From Alteromonadaceae bacterium M269 (GTDB lineage: Bacteria; Pseudomonadota; Gammaproteobacteria; Enterobacterales; Alteromonadaceae), in the NCBI GenBank assembly GCA_004353515.1, contig SMNZ01000001.1, forward strand, positions 1,054,001 through 1,118,000: a DNA stretch of 64,000 bases. The letters run 5' to 3'. Positions 37,475-47,467 of this stretch are shown here, piece after piece (position 1 is the stretch's first letter; each line of letters opens with the position of its first letter). The notes beneath the pieces are model-generated. The model was not told where the DNA came from. It ran no database searches and saw only the letters and a program-made list of their open reading frames with translations. Made by a program: the position numbers and the translations under genes.

Positions 37475-40400
37475 TCACTGATCCGCTATTCCAAACGGAT
37501 CGGAGCCTGCCCGGTATAAAGCGTTGCTGGCTCGTCTAATGTTTCTATAAACTGCCTTAAGCTTTAATACAGCCTTAGCTTCCCAAGACAGCTTGTCGAA
37601 CGCAGCTGTGTAGGTAACAGAAACTTCGGCGTTTGAGTTAAAACCTAGTTTATTGGACAACTCAACAAAATCTAGGTCTACGCCGAGCCCGGCGGACCCA
37701 GACAGAACACAAGTGCTGGAACACTCTATTTTGGCACCCAATAGGACTGCACCCACCTGCCGTGATACGCCAGCCACTCCTGTGATCTTGCCAGTGGAAT
37801 CCACTTCGAGGCTAAGTGTTACTGACTTAACTTTAATGTCCCCCACCAGCTCCTGAACACCTGTGATTTCAACGGTGACGACACCTTCGAAGTTTTCTTC
37901 GTTAAACTCACTTTCAAGCCTTTTCAGAAATGACTTGTCTTCCAATTCATTCCTATGCAAATCATCATTAAATGCCCTTGAAAAGGCAGCAGTTATGGCG
38001 CCATTGGCAAACTTACCACCGGCCAATTTAGAGGCGGTTCCTCCTAAAACAGCCGATGCGATAATACGTTTGAGGCTGATTTTGGTGCGATGTGCTATTT
38101 TGTCAATTGAACCGCTAAAGGCTTGGGTTAGGCCAGCTGACAGGAAGCCATGTCCAAACTTTCCGTTTTGCAGAACTTGCGTTATACCCCCTACGACGCC
38201 GTGAGCCGCAATTTTCCCAATGTGCTTAAAACTGCCCGTAGCGACTTCACCAAATGCGCTGCCGACGCCGTAAAATGCCGCCGCACTAAAGGCCCCCACC
38301 AAAGCACCTTTAAGAATATTGCCACCATTAGCAGCGGAGCCAACGGCACCGGCAACAGCACCTAATGATGCGGCGCCATACCAACTTGAAACAAAAAAGC
38401 TTGCCGTACCGCCAGTGAAATAGACGAGAGCAGCGCCCACAATGACGGATGAAAATTGCTTTAGCGCTTTAAACAACTTGCCAAAAAAGTACCCACTTGG
38501 GTCGGTATAACTCAGTGGGTTGTTAAGCACATACGCATAGCGATTGTAGTTTTGGCTATTGCTTGGTGCTTGAATATTGGGGTCGGCCTGCAAGAACCTA
38601 CCTAAAACAGGATCATAGATACGTCCATTCATATGAATGATGTCAGCCTGCTCCACATGTTCATGCCCGGTAAAGCCACGGGAACTCACATTGGTAACAT
38701 TGATTAAACAAGGGGTAGCCAAACCACCACAAGCTACCAATGAACTGTTAGGGAATATAGACCAATCCTGATAGTTAATTTGTTGCTGCTTACCCCAGGG
38801 ATCGTGGTACAACTTCTGCACGACTTTCGCGTTTCCATTGCTTATAGTCTCAATACTGCCTAGGTGGTCCTTGTGTAAGTAGCGCTTATTCTCGCCGTTA
38901 TTGTTGGCATCATGTTCATCAATCCATATTGCATGCATAACATTACCGAGGGTACGGCGGTACTCAATTGTTGTGCTGTCAGAACGCGATATGATATCGA
39001 CATTGCCTATCTGATAGGTCGTTGTGGAGACCCCACCATGATTGTCTACACGTTTATAGCGCTTTCTCGACATGTTGTAACTAAATTCGGTTGTGTCTCC
39101 GTTATCCAGGGTAATACGCGTTGGTTTATTGTAGTGGCTGTAGGCGATATCCCGGCCCCGGCCCGATGTCATATTGCCATTGGCGTCGTACTGATAATCA
39201 CTTATGTTGCAGTTGACATTACTGCCAATCCCTGACACAGCATGTGGCCTGCCAGAAGCGTAACAGTAATAACCGCCCTGACCATTATTGACATTATATT
39301 TCCATTTAATGTTACCGTTGGCGTGATAGCGAACCTGCTCAACATTGTTAACATGCGTTAGTCGATTAAGATTGTCGTAGTTAAAATACTCGGTCGCATA
39401 ATCCGAACTGGGCTTAAGATCATGACGAATTCGCTGCCTGAGATTCCCAATGCCATCAAAGCTATATTGGCTATCCTGTATGATGCCAAATGCGTTGCTT
39501 ACCAGAATGCTGTTCATGTAGCCATTGTCAGACCGAAAACTGCGATAGGTTGTGGTGCCGTTGTTGTTTTTAAATTGGCTAACATTGTTGCGCGCATCCA
39601 TGGCCTGCACTTCATAATAGACTTCTGGTGTAGGTGAAGCACTATTGCGAGCTTCAATCTGGCGTTTTAAATAACCGTTTTGGTAAACAAACTGCAGCCC
39701 CCTGCTGTCGCCAGACGCATCAAATTGCTGAAATATACGCCCGAATTGGTCATAGTTAGTGCTTTGTGTATATTGCTTACCATCAATCAAGCTAGTGATA
39801 CTTGAAGGTCGTCCGAAGTTGTCGTATGTATAGTCTTTTCTGGTTACACCAACGATTTCTTCATGTTGCAACAAGTGGCTGTTACCAAAACTAAAATGTG
39901 TGGTTTCATTAACGCCATTGCCCGTCACAATACGTTTCACTTGTTGGCCAACGCTGTCTCTGTAGAAGTGAGTGACATGGTTGTTAGCATCTGATTGCGT
40001 TACAACTTCACCTAGCGCATTGTATGTGTAGGTCCAAACGCCTCTGTCGGGATCGCTCAATGCTGTTTTGCGACCGTAGCTGTCAAATGTTGCAACAATA
40101 CTGATACCATCAACATCGGCAGTTTGAATAAGATTGCCGATAGCGTTGTAGGTAAAGTGAATAGTTCCCGCAGGGTCTTGAACAGCGCTTAATTCACCTA
40201 ATGCGCTGTTTGTCTCCGTTTTACTCTGGTCAATACCATAGCGCCCGTTATCATGTGTTCTCGTTGTCGTATTTAAGCCCGAATAGATGAACTCTACTAG
40301 GGTGCCATCCGCTGCTTCGATTGTTGTATTGCGGCCAAAAACATCATACTGATTTTGGGTCCAGTAAACAGGATCTCCCTGAAAATGGGGCTCAGACACT

Positions 40401-43400
40401 TTTATTATCCTGCCTAAATCATCATAACCACGATACTGAAGTATCCAGCGGCCATCGAAACCTTTTACAGCACTCGCTACGTCTTGGCCTAAAACATCAT
40501 AATATTGATAGCCAGTAGGTGTTCCACCCTGTTCGGTTTTTTCCACTATCTGGTAGTTTTCTTCAATGTTAGGCGCACCTATTTGGCTGGCGTTTTGCGC
40601 AAGTCGACGAGTGACAATACGGTATTCGCCTTTGCTGTTATGGGAGTAATAGGCACGACCAAATGCATCATAAGATTGTCTCTGGACAACGTTATTAATA
40701 TCCGTCATTTGGGTCGGCAATCCCATTGTGTTGCGATGATTTATCGTGTTGATATCAAACTTATCATTAGCTTGATTGGTCAGATAACGACCATCAAAAT
40801 CATACTGGTTTAATTCACGCCGATAAACGTTATAGGCGCCACTGTTAGTATTTTGGGAACCTTGACAATGTTGTGGGTTGTAATGATTACTATGGGTCAC
40901 ACTGGCCGCTAAGTTACCCACGTCATCATAGCAGTATAATGTGCGCAGATAGGTCGTTTCGTTGCCATTTGGATCAACGACTTCATGTTTTAACATGCCT
41001 GCATTGATATGGCCTATTGGGTAATAGTCAAAGGCGCTTTGTCGAGTGATGTTGGCTTGCCCTGGACGATAATGCGTGGTTGTTGTATCTGTTATTCGCC
41101 CTAGCCACCATTCATCAACATTATCAAGATAGTCATTATTGGTGGTGATCCGGCTAACTAAAACATTGTTGCTGTCTTTTGTTTCCACCACAATGTCAAT
41201 TAAGTTGGCGTGATTGCCGCTTGCGAGGTCAGCTTGCCAATGATTAGTGGTCGTCACAGTGGCTATTTTTTGGCTACTACCATCACTATTTTGCACATAA
41301 TTTTGTTCTGTGCTGGTTTTTAAATAAGGAAAGACAACGGCATTGTTGTGAAAGTGCAGGCTATCATAACTATTGTCAGAACGTTGTAGCAGGTTACCCG
41401 AATCACTAATCACTTCAGTATATTGAGGCATACCGGTATAGGGGTATGCCTGATGATAACCTGTTTTAGTTGTTATGCCGGTTTGCATATCAATGGTCAT
41501 TAACGTTTTAAAGCCCAGAAAACCTCTTCCACCGCCTTGCATTCGCGCCTCGGCATAACGATATTGAATGCTCACTTGATGATTTGCTTGGTAGTTACCG
41601 TTTGCATCATAGCTCGGCGCACTGCTGCTAACATCTGACACCAAATAAACGGGCGCCAGCAAATCAAATATGGGTGAGCCGTTACCATAGTTCAGTAGAG
41701 CTGCACCGGTGCCTTTGGTATAGAACTGCTGTTGTGTCAGGTCGGTGAGCGCTTTGTATTGAATATAGGTAGTCAGATCTAAGCCATTGTTAATCTCTTT
41801 AATTCTGGGACTGGGCTGAAAAGCTCCCCTATGTAAACTGATTCTTTGGTCATTGGTGCCAGCTTTAAAAAAGACATGATCTGCCAGACCATCACCATTG
41901 ACGTCACTGAATAGGTTCACATAACCTTCATTGGTAATATCGGAAATGAGCCCGGTTGTCACACCACGTTCAAACCCTTGCCCTGTTCCTCTGGCAACAT
42001 AAAGGTAATCTTCGCTAAAGACATAATGTAAATCTGGATACCCATCCAGGTTTTCATCGGCTATAAAAATGTCTCTATTTTTCGATATGCCGGAGATCAT
42101 CTGGGCACTCAAAAGCGACGTACCTGTATTGATCCTGAACCACCACGCAGCATTGTTACGATAAATAATATCGGCCAGGCCGTCGGCATTGAGATCGAGT
42201 ACCTGCAAGTCTTCTCGGCTACTGTTGAGATTAAGAATGGCTGCGTGTTCAACAAATTGTTGTTGTTCGTTCAGTGTGTAAACAAAGGTGTCATGTCGAA
42301 CATTGTTTTGCACAACACGGTTTTCATAATGATCAATGGTTTGTTCGGTTTCTGTGACCTTAATGACCAAATCAGCGCGACCATCACCATTGAAGTCACC
42401 TAATTGGAAATTTTGTAAGTCGGCCTCCCTTTCGATGGTGGTCACTTCAAAGCCATCAACTTCTGTTTCATTTTCAACAATAGGTAGGGTCATGGTGACG
42501 GCTGATGAAGAGAATGCGTAGGGTTCATCAGCATTTCCGGTGAGCCCCAGATGATGTACTTGTAATTTATTTCGACCTGTTTTTCGTACGAGATCTGCCA
42601 AGCCATCCGCGTTTATGTCCATGAGTAAAGCTTTTTCCGCCATGCCATTGGTTGCAATGCCGGTGTTGGTTTGAGCACCCAGGCAACCTGCATTGGTGGC
42701 AAGAGAAACATGCCAAAATCCGTCTCGAGCCAGAATGACATCTGTCCGACCATCAGCGTTGTAATCTAATGTATGCCAGGCTACATCTTCATTGTCGTCA
42801 TCCGCATCAAAAAGAAGGCTTCCAGTGCAGTTTTGGGTGTAGTAATTCCCATTAGAGAGATACGTTTTAAGGTATTTACGATCATTATTTTGATAGATAT
42901 AAACAAGATCTTGTCGGCCATCACCGTTGAGGTCGGCTTGTTGGGCTCCGCGGTAATTGTCAGGCAATGGAATCTCGTTGCCTTGATGATAACCAGCTGT
43001 CTGCTGACTCCAAGTAAAGGTTGTACTGGGTGTGCTGATGCCAAAAGCTGACTGGGAAATGCTGTTCATCTGATATTTGCCATTGGCAATAACATAGGAC
43101 AAATCGAGATTGCGCACTTCTATACCATCATCTATCGATTGCACGGATATCAGCCGTTTATCTAATTCAGATTGAGCACCTAGACCAAATCGGGGGACAT
43201 TGTCTATTCGATTCGTAGCATAGTGAAAGCGAATAATATTGTTGGGTGCGTACCTTATTTCATCGATAACCTGCTCTGAGCGACTATGATCGGTTTGATA
43301 CGAAAAGTCGATGCTGTTACCCATATTGTCGGCATATTGATTCAATGCCCAGGTTACAATTATCGGAGAGATCGTGCCTAACTGGTTGTGCCTTAGGCCA

Positions 43401-45394
43401 GAATCATTACTATTACCGTACTCACTAACAGAACCGTCTTTATTCCATACGACGAAATAGGCAGGGCCGGTACCCGCCTGCCCGTAAGAAATTATCTTCA
43501 TTTGGCTATCTATGGCGGTACGGTATTCGGTTGCATTTGCACCATAAATACCACCATTAACGACAATGAGCTTTTGTCCATCAAGGCAAAAACGATCCGT
43601 TGTCGTTAAATTTATGGCAACATCCGCGCCGTCTTGCTCTTGCGTTTGACGGCATCGGGTAATACTGGAGAGACCGCTAATATTCCATCCTAAGCCAACG
43701 AGGCCATTGCTGCTTCGCGAGCTGTAGCCTAGCGCTAATTGTGGCGATACATTGGCTACGCCTTTAGGTGCATAAATGGGAATGCTATAAGTAGCCGAAC
43801 CGGAGCCATCAACCTGAAATTGCCCTTCGATTGTACCTACCGCAGTTGAAACCGAGTCTTCACCTGGATCAGCGACTTCAGCAGGTGCAGGTACCGGAGC
43901 AACATTGGCATCGGATGTTGCTGGTGTATCATTGTCGAGTATATTGGCAGTCGCATTTGCGATTGTTATGCCAGCGCCGTTTGTTGCATTCGATAGAGTA
44001 AGTGTAACGCCTTCTTCAGATTCAAACGCATTGTCATCAATGGTCGATACTTCAACTACCTTGGTATTTTGATTCCACCCCCAATTGAGTGTGCCGCTTG
44101 TCGCAGTATAGTCGGAAGGGCTGACGGCTCCGCCGTCTGATGTCGCGTAGTCTAAGTTGTAGACCAATTCTGATGCGCGGTCGGCGGTGATGGTGTAAAC
44201 AATCTGCTCACCTTCATTGGCATTGCTGGCAGTAACGGAATAATTTGGCGCCGGATCATTATTAATGATTGTCCCTACGCCAACGCCATCTGAAATTGTA
44301 GCACCACTGCTGGCATTGGACAGAATCACTTCAAAGGTATTATCACTTTCATTGGTTGTATCATCTTGCGTCGTAACGGATATCGTTCGGCTACTTTGCC
44401 CTGGGCTGAATACTAAGGTACCCGATGTGCTGGTATAATCGCCGCCTGCTAACGCCCTTACGTTATTCGCCAGGCCACTCATTTCCCGTGTGGCATACTG
44501 AATCGTATTGGTACCGACACTATTGCTGCGGCTGACCGTAAATTGCAATGAATTACCTTCGGTCCTTGACGCATTAGAAATACTGAAATCGGGAGGCGTG
44601 GGGTCGTCGTCATTTAAAATCGTAGCAATAGCTGATCCCGTGCTAATGACACCGCCACCAGACAGGTTCGACAAGGTAAGCCGCACACCTTCATCAGCTT
44701 CATATTGACTGTCGTTGACTGTGGGTACTGAAATCGTTTTGCTGCGATTATTCCATCCGTAGGTAAGTGTGCCACTTTTAGCCGAATAGTCGGCAGGGCT
44801 GGTAGCGCCGCTGTCAGACGTTGCATAGTCGATAGTATAGGTAATTTCTGATGCCCTATCGGTCGTGATCGTATAGGTGAGCGGACTGCCTTCGTTGGCA
44901 TTGTTGGCACTAACGAAATAACGAGGTGTTGGGTCGTTGTTAATGATGGTGCCCACGGCAATACCGTCAACAACAATAACGCCACTGCTGGCATTAGAAA
45001 GTACCATTTCAAATGTGTTGTCGCGTTCGTTGGTGCCATCATTCCGTGTATTAACGCTAATGGTTTTACTGGTTTGTCCCGGCGTAAAAACCAACGTGCC
45101 TGAAACAGGTGTATAGTCCCCCCCGCTCAGCGCGCGCTGGTGGTTCGGCAAGCTGCTTTGTTCGCGAGTTGCATAGTCAATGGTTTGTGTACTGTAGCTA
45201 AAACTGCGAGTAACAACAAAAACCACTGACTTACCTTCGATGACAGACGCGTCACTGATACTGATACTGGACGGGATTCCATTGATTATGTTTGCCTGTG
45301 TTTGCCGAGCTGTTTCAGCAAAGCCATAGGTTGAAAATAGGCCAAAAATTATGAGTGGTAAGGTTTTAATAAGATATTTTGCTAGGTGGTTCAT
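37475..45394 (-). CDS. Giant secreted Calx-beta / SpvB / RHS-repeat surface protein
   Basis: This 2639-residue protein starts at the ATG at 45394 (GGGGA upstream), giving a signal peptide to 'STYGFAETA'. Four Calx-beta domains follow (to about residue 490, e.g. 'TIDYATREQ', 'SGTLVFTPGQTSKTISV', ending 'VGTIINND'). Next comes an SpvB/TcaC-type domain ('GSATYSIPIYAPKGVANVSP'), then FG-GAP/VCBS repeats ('DLNGDGRQDLVYIY'), many YD/RHS repeats (about 1450-2150) and the RHS core 'YLHKDHLGSIET' and 'GRIYDPVLGRFLQADPN'. The last 340 residues are a G/A-rich helical linker and a beta-rich tip of unknown fold. It resembles toxin-complex shells that encapsulate a C-terminal cargo. Calx-beta repeats suggest surface adhesion. 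Operator boxes lie upstream. Confidence 0.9.
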   Translation of the reverse strand: MNHLAKYLIKTLPLIIFGLFSTYGFAETARQTQANIINGIPSSISISDASVIEGKSVVFVVTRSFSYSTQTIDYATREQSSLPNHQRALSGGDYTPVSGTLVFTPGQTSKTISVNTRNDGTNERDNTFEMVLSNASSGVIVVDGIAVGTIINNDPTPRYFVSANNANEGSPLTYTITTDRASEITYTIDYATSDSGATSPADYSAKSGTLTYGWNNRSKTISVPTVNDSQYEADEGVRLTLSNLSGGGVISTGSAIATILNDDDPTPPDFSISNASRTEGNSLQFTVSRSNSVGTNTIQYATREMSGLANNVRALAGGDYTSTSGTLVFSPGQSSRTISVTTQDDTTNESDNTFEVILSNASSGATISDGVGVGTIINNDPAPNYSVTASNANEGEQIVYTITADRASELVYNLDYATSDGGAVSPSDYTATSGTLNWGWNQNTKVVEVSTIDDNAFESEEGVTLTLSNATNGAGITIANATANILDNDTPATSDANVAPVPAPAEVADPGEDSVSTAVGTIEGQFQVDGSGSATYSIPIYAPKGVANVSPQLALGYSSRSSNGLVGLGWNISGLSSITRCRQTQEQDGADVAINLTTTDRFCLDGQKLIVVNGGIYGANATEYRTAIDSQMKIISYGQAGTGPAYFVVWNKDGSVSEYGNSNDSGLRHNQLGTISPIIVTWALNQYADNMGNSIDFSYQTDHSRSEQVIDEIRYAPNNIIRFHYATNRIDNVPRFGLGAQSELDKRLISVQSIDDGIEVRNLDLSYVIANGKYQMNSISQSAFGISTPSTTFTWSQQTAGYHQGNEIPLPDNYRGAQQADLNGDGRQDLVYIYQNNDRKYLKTYLSNGNYYTQNCTGSLLFDADDDNEDVAWHTLDYNADGRTDVILARDGFWHVSLATNAGCLGAQTNTGIATNGMAEKALLMDINADGLADLVRKTGRNKLQVHHLGLTGNADEPYAFSSSAVTMTLPIVENETEVDGFEVTTIEREADLQNFQLGDFNGDGRADLVIKVTETEQTIDHYENRVVQNNVRHDTFVYTLNEQQQFVEHAAILNLNSSREDLQVLDLNADGLADIIYRNNAAWWFRINTGTSLLSAQMISGISKNRDIFIADENLDGYPDLHYVFSEDYLYVARGTGQGFERGVTTGLISDITNEGYVNLFSDVNGDGLADHVFFKAGTNDQRISLHRGAFQPSPRIKEINNGLDLTTYIQYKALTDLTQQQFYTKGTGAALLNYGNGSPIFDLLAPVYLVSDVSSSAPSYDANGNYQANHQVSIQYRYAEARMQGGGRGFLGFKTLMTIDMQTGITTKTGYHQAYPYTGMPQYTEVISDSGNLLQRSDNSYDSLHFHNNAVVFPYLKTSTEQNYVQNSDGSSQKIATVTTTNHWQADLASGNHANLIDIVVETKDSNNVLVSRITTNNDYLDNVDEWWLGRITDTTTTHYRPGQANITRQSAFDYYPIGHINAGMLKHEVVDPNGNETTYLRTLYCYDDVGNLAASVTHSNHYNPQHCQGSQNTNSGAYNVYRRELNQYDFDGRYLTNQANDKFDINTINHRNTMGLPTQMTDINNVVQRQSYDAFGRAYYSHNSKGEYRIVTRRLAQNASQIGAPNIEENYQIVEKTEQGGTPTGYQYYDVLGQDVASAVKGFDGRWILQYRGYDDLGRIIKVSEPHFQGDPVYWTQNQYDVFGRNTTIEAADGTLVEFIYSGLNTTTRTHDNGRYGIDQSKTETNSALGELSAVQDPAGTIHFTYNAIGNLIQTADVDGISIVATFDSYGRKTALSDPDRGVWTYTYNALGEVVTQSDANNHVTHFYRDSVGQQVKRIVTGNGVNETTHFSFGNSHLLQHEEIVGVTRKDYTYDNFGRPSSITSLIDGKQYTQSTNYDQFGRIFQQFDASGDSRGLQFVYQNGYLKRQIEARNSASPTPEVYYEVQAMDARNNVSQFKNNNGTTTYRSFRSDNGYMNSILVSNAFGIIQDSQYSFDGIGNLRQRIRHDLKPSSDYATEYFNYDNLNRLTHVNNVEQVRYHANGNIKWKYNVNNGQGGYYCYASGRPHAVSGIGSNVNCNISDYQYDANGNMTSGRGRDIAYSHYNKPTRITLDNGDTTEFSYNMSRKRYKRVDNHGGVSTTTYQIGNVDIISRSDSTTIEYRRTLGNVMHAIWIDEHDANNNGENKRYLHKDHLGSIETISNGNAKVVQKLYHDPWGKQQQINYQDWSIFPNSSLVACGGLATPCLINVTNVSSRGFTGHEHVEQADIIHMNGRIYDPVLGRFLQADPNIQAPSNSQNYNRYAYVLNNPLSYTDPSGYFFGKLFKALKQFSSVIVGAALVYFTGGTASFFVSSWYGAASLGAVAGAVGSAANGGNILKGALVGAFSAAAFYGVGSAFGEVATGSFKHIGKIAAHGVVGGITQVLQNGKFGHGFLSAGLTQAFSGSIDKIAHRTKISLKRIIASAVLGGTASKLAGGKFANGAITAAFSRAFNDDLHRNELEDKSFLKRLESEFNEENFEGVVTVEITGVQELVGDIKVKSVTLSLEVDSTGKITGVAGVSRQVGAVLLGAKIECSSTCVLSGSAGLGVDLDFVELSNKLGFNSNAEVSVTYTAAFDKLSWEAKAVLKLKAVYRNIRRASNALYRAGSDPFGIADQ

Positions 45395-45478
45395 AATAAA
45401 CGAAGTCCCCATGTTTCAATGACATTGTTTTTATTTTTACCTTCATACTTTAAATTAAGGATAAAAAAGCAACCAAGC

Positions 45479-45524
45479 AATTCAGTGACAAAATAAGAGG
45501 GGATTTACTTTATTCAGTGACAAG
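45479..45524 (-). promoter_or_regulatory. Tandem operator box upstream of the RHS gene
   Basis: On the coding (minus) strand TTTTGTCACTGAATT and TTGTCACTGAATA are repeated 32 bp apart, about 85 bp before the start. They differ from the other two promoters at one inner base (G for C). Orientation toward the gene is the same as in the other two. Confidence 0.55.
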
Positions 45525-45665
45525 ATGTTTGATGTTGGGCGATAGGTCATCTATCTCACCCTGTGAGCGGGTGTCTTAGAAATACCCAATCTTTAAAGCG
45601 ATTGCACGGCCGCTTTGAGAATCATATGTGCAAAGTTAAAACGAGCGACGCAATCGAATTCGAAG

Positions 45666-45862
45666 TTAGAAACCACCACCATTGCAAGATGGTGAAACTG
45701 TTATATTTCTACTGGCTGTTACACCATTAGTACCAGTGGCTTCTACCAAGATACTGCTTGACCAACTAGTCGTGATATAAGCTGCATTAGGGTTTTCATT
45801 AGGCGATGAAACAACTTGTGTGGCACCGAACCAGCTAAACTGATAGGGAGCTGTCGGGCCAA
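45666..45862 (-). pseudogene. C-terminal scrap of a Big/PKD-like surface protein, joined to a truncated IS
   Basis: A minus-strand frame of about 65 codons reads 'APYQFSWFGATQVVSSPNEN' ... 'VEATGTNGVTASRNITVSPS' and ends at TAA (45666-45668). It has the 'W..(V)EATG.NG..AS..I.V' pattern of immunoglobulin-like bacterial surface domains. It starts abruptly at the ISAs1 remnant, so the IS probably interrupted a gene whose 5' part was lost. No start codon or RBS. Confidence 0.5.
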
Positions 45863-46605
45863 TTGCGCTTGCAACTCATCTGGTAAGGTAATTGGAAGCT
45901 GCATGACATTTCGTGTTTCGCTACGTCCATGTCCTGTTGTAAATTGTATGTCTTCTTCGTTACCTGACAGGCTATCGTAGTGTGTAGCGAAATGAGCTTG
46001 CACTGCCTGATGCAGCGTTTTCTGATTGGCTTTGACCTGACAACAAAATCGCCATTAGCATCGATGATGGTCTTCAGGGTATCGCGCTGACAGTGCAAGG
46101 CATCTAGCGTGACAATACTGTTCTTGATAGTCAGCATATCAATAATATGACGCGCCAGCTCACCTTCTTTGCCTTTGCTGCTGGCAGTTTGTTGATAAAG
46201 CGCCGAGCCTTCATCTACATCATACGCACTCACCACATTCAGTGCGTTATTCACACTGGCTTTCCAACTACCTCGCATGACTTTGCCATCAATGGCGATA
46301 TGCGCGACACCTTTTGCTTCTCGACGACTGTTTATCCATGCCATTAGGGCGCTGAGTAAGGCTTCGCTATCTAAGGCTTTAATGATATTGGCAATACAGT
46401 GACGACGAGGGATACCACAAGTGAAGTCACGGTGTTGGCGTAGCCAATCTAGTTGCATATCGCCAAACTCTTGAATGGCCTTCCAACCATCTGCTCAGCT
46501 TAATACCGCGCTTATAGTGAGAAACATCACATCAATCAAGTCATGCTTGACGTTAATATCGGTGCGAGGGTCTTCGATTTGTTCTAAGTGATTGATGATG
46601 CTCAT
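45850..46605 (-). mobile_element. Inactive ISAs1-family transposase
   Basis: The frame starts at ATG 46605 ('MSIINHLEQIEDPRTDINVK', 'DLIDVMFLTISAVLS'). It hits a TGA where family members have Gly before 'ADGWKAIQEFGD', continues to about 46037 ('HIAIDGKVMRGSWK', 'IVTLDALHCQRDTLK', 'ANGDFVV'), then frameshifts by one lost base ('QVKANQKTLHQAVQAHF') to about 45870. The C-terminal third is missing and adjoins the Big/PKD-like scrap. Three lesions (nonsense, frameshift, truncation) make it inactive. Confidence 0.8.
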
Positions 46606-46656
46606 GATATGGCCTAAGTATAGGGGAGTTGGCCGATCTGATCATCACATGAAGGA

Positions 46657-47268
46657 TTAGTTCAATTTAAAGTGGGATCCCACCCTGATTCGGTCATTGA
46701 GCAGCAAATAGTGTTCATGGAGCTCCGCGAGTTCCAGCATGAGCACTTCTGGCAACGGCACGCTCTACTGAGATAACCAGAAAAATAGTCTCTTCATCAG
46801 ACTGTGCCCTGTGGGCAAACTCATTCCAAACTCCAAAAGGAGTGAGCCTATGCGAGACATGCACGCATTTCCCTCTTTAACGTAACCCTGTCTGGATTTA
46901 TGAATAGCTAATATTATTTGTGCCTGCACTGACTTTACGCTGACAAAACGCATGTTGGGTCTACCTGCAGCTTCACAGATAGCTTCGGCATCAATGAAAT
47001 CATTCTTGTTACCTTTTACATAAGGCCTGACATATTGAGGAGGAATGAGCTTGACCAGATGGCCCAAGGCTTCGCATCGTCTGCCCAGTCCATGAGCACC
47101 GCCACAGGCTTCAAATGCAATTAAACACTCAGGTAATTGGGCTAAATAGGTGATCAGTTCATTTCGAGAGAACTTCTTACGAAATATGAGATTATCTGAA
47201 TGGTCCCGACCTATGACATGAAAGGATGACTTGCCTAGATCGATTCCGAGAACTTTAATAATAGACAT
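46657..47268 (-). mobile_element. Inactive IS110-family transposase fragment
   Basis: The N-terminal 167 residues match the RuvC-like DEDD part of IS110 transposases ('VLGIDLGKSSFHVIGRD', 'LIAFEACGGAHGLGRRC', 'NKNDFIDAEAICEAAGRP'). The frame then shifts near 46765, and the coding continues in another frame as 'LPEVLMLELAELHEHYLLLN' to TAA at 46657. The C-terminal Tnp20 domain with its conserved Ser is missing. It is a truncated, frameshifted copy. Confidence 0.8.
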
Positions 47269-47328
47269 GATGGTTCGCCTCTTTGATTGCCTAACTCTAA
47301 GACTAGCTTAGAGGTGAGGCGGACCATC
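47269..47328. repeat. Inverted repeat at the 5' end of the IS110 remnant
   Basis: GATGGTTCGCCTC (47269-47281) and GAGGCGGACCATC (47316-47328) are inverted, matching at 12 of 13 positions. The pair sits just upstream of the transposase start, where IS110-type elements carry structured bridge-RNA-like or subterminal sequences. It marks the surviving left end of the element. Confidence 0.6.
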
Positions 47329-47467
47329 TAATTAAATCCTGTGAACGTGATCGCAGGATTCTGATCTTATTACGCCGATCGTCAAGTTATTTCGCTTAAC
47401 TGATCGGCATTAGCCATTAAAGCGTTTTTTTAAATATGTGGAAATTCTATATCGCTGTCACGGCTCT

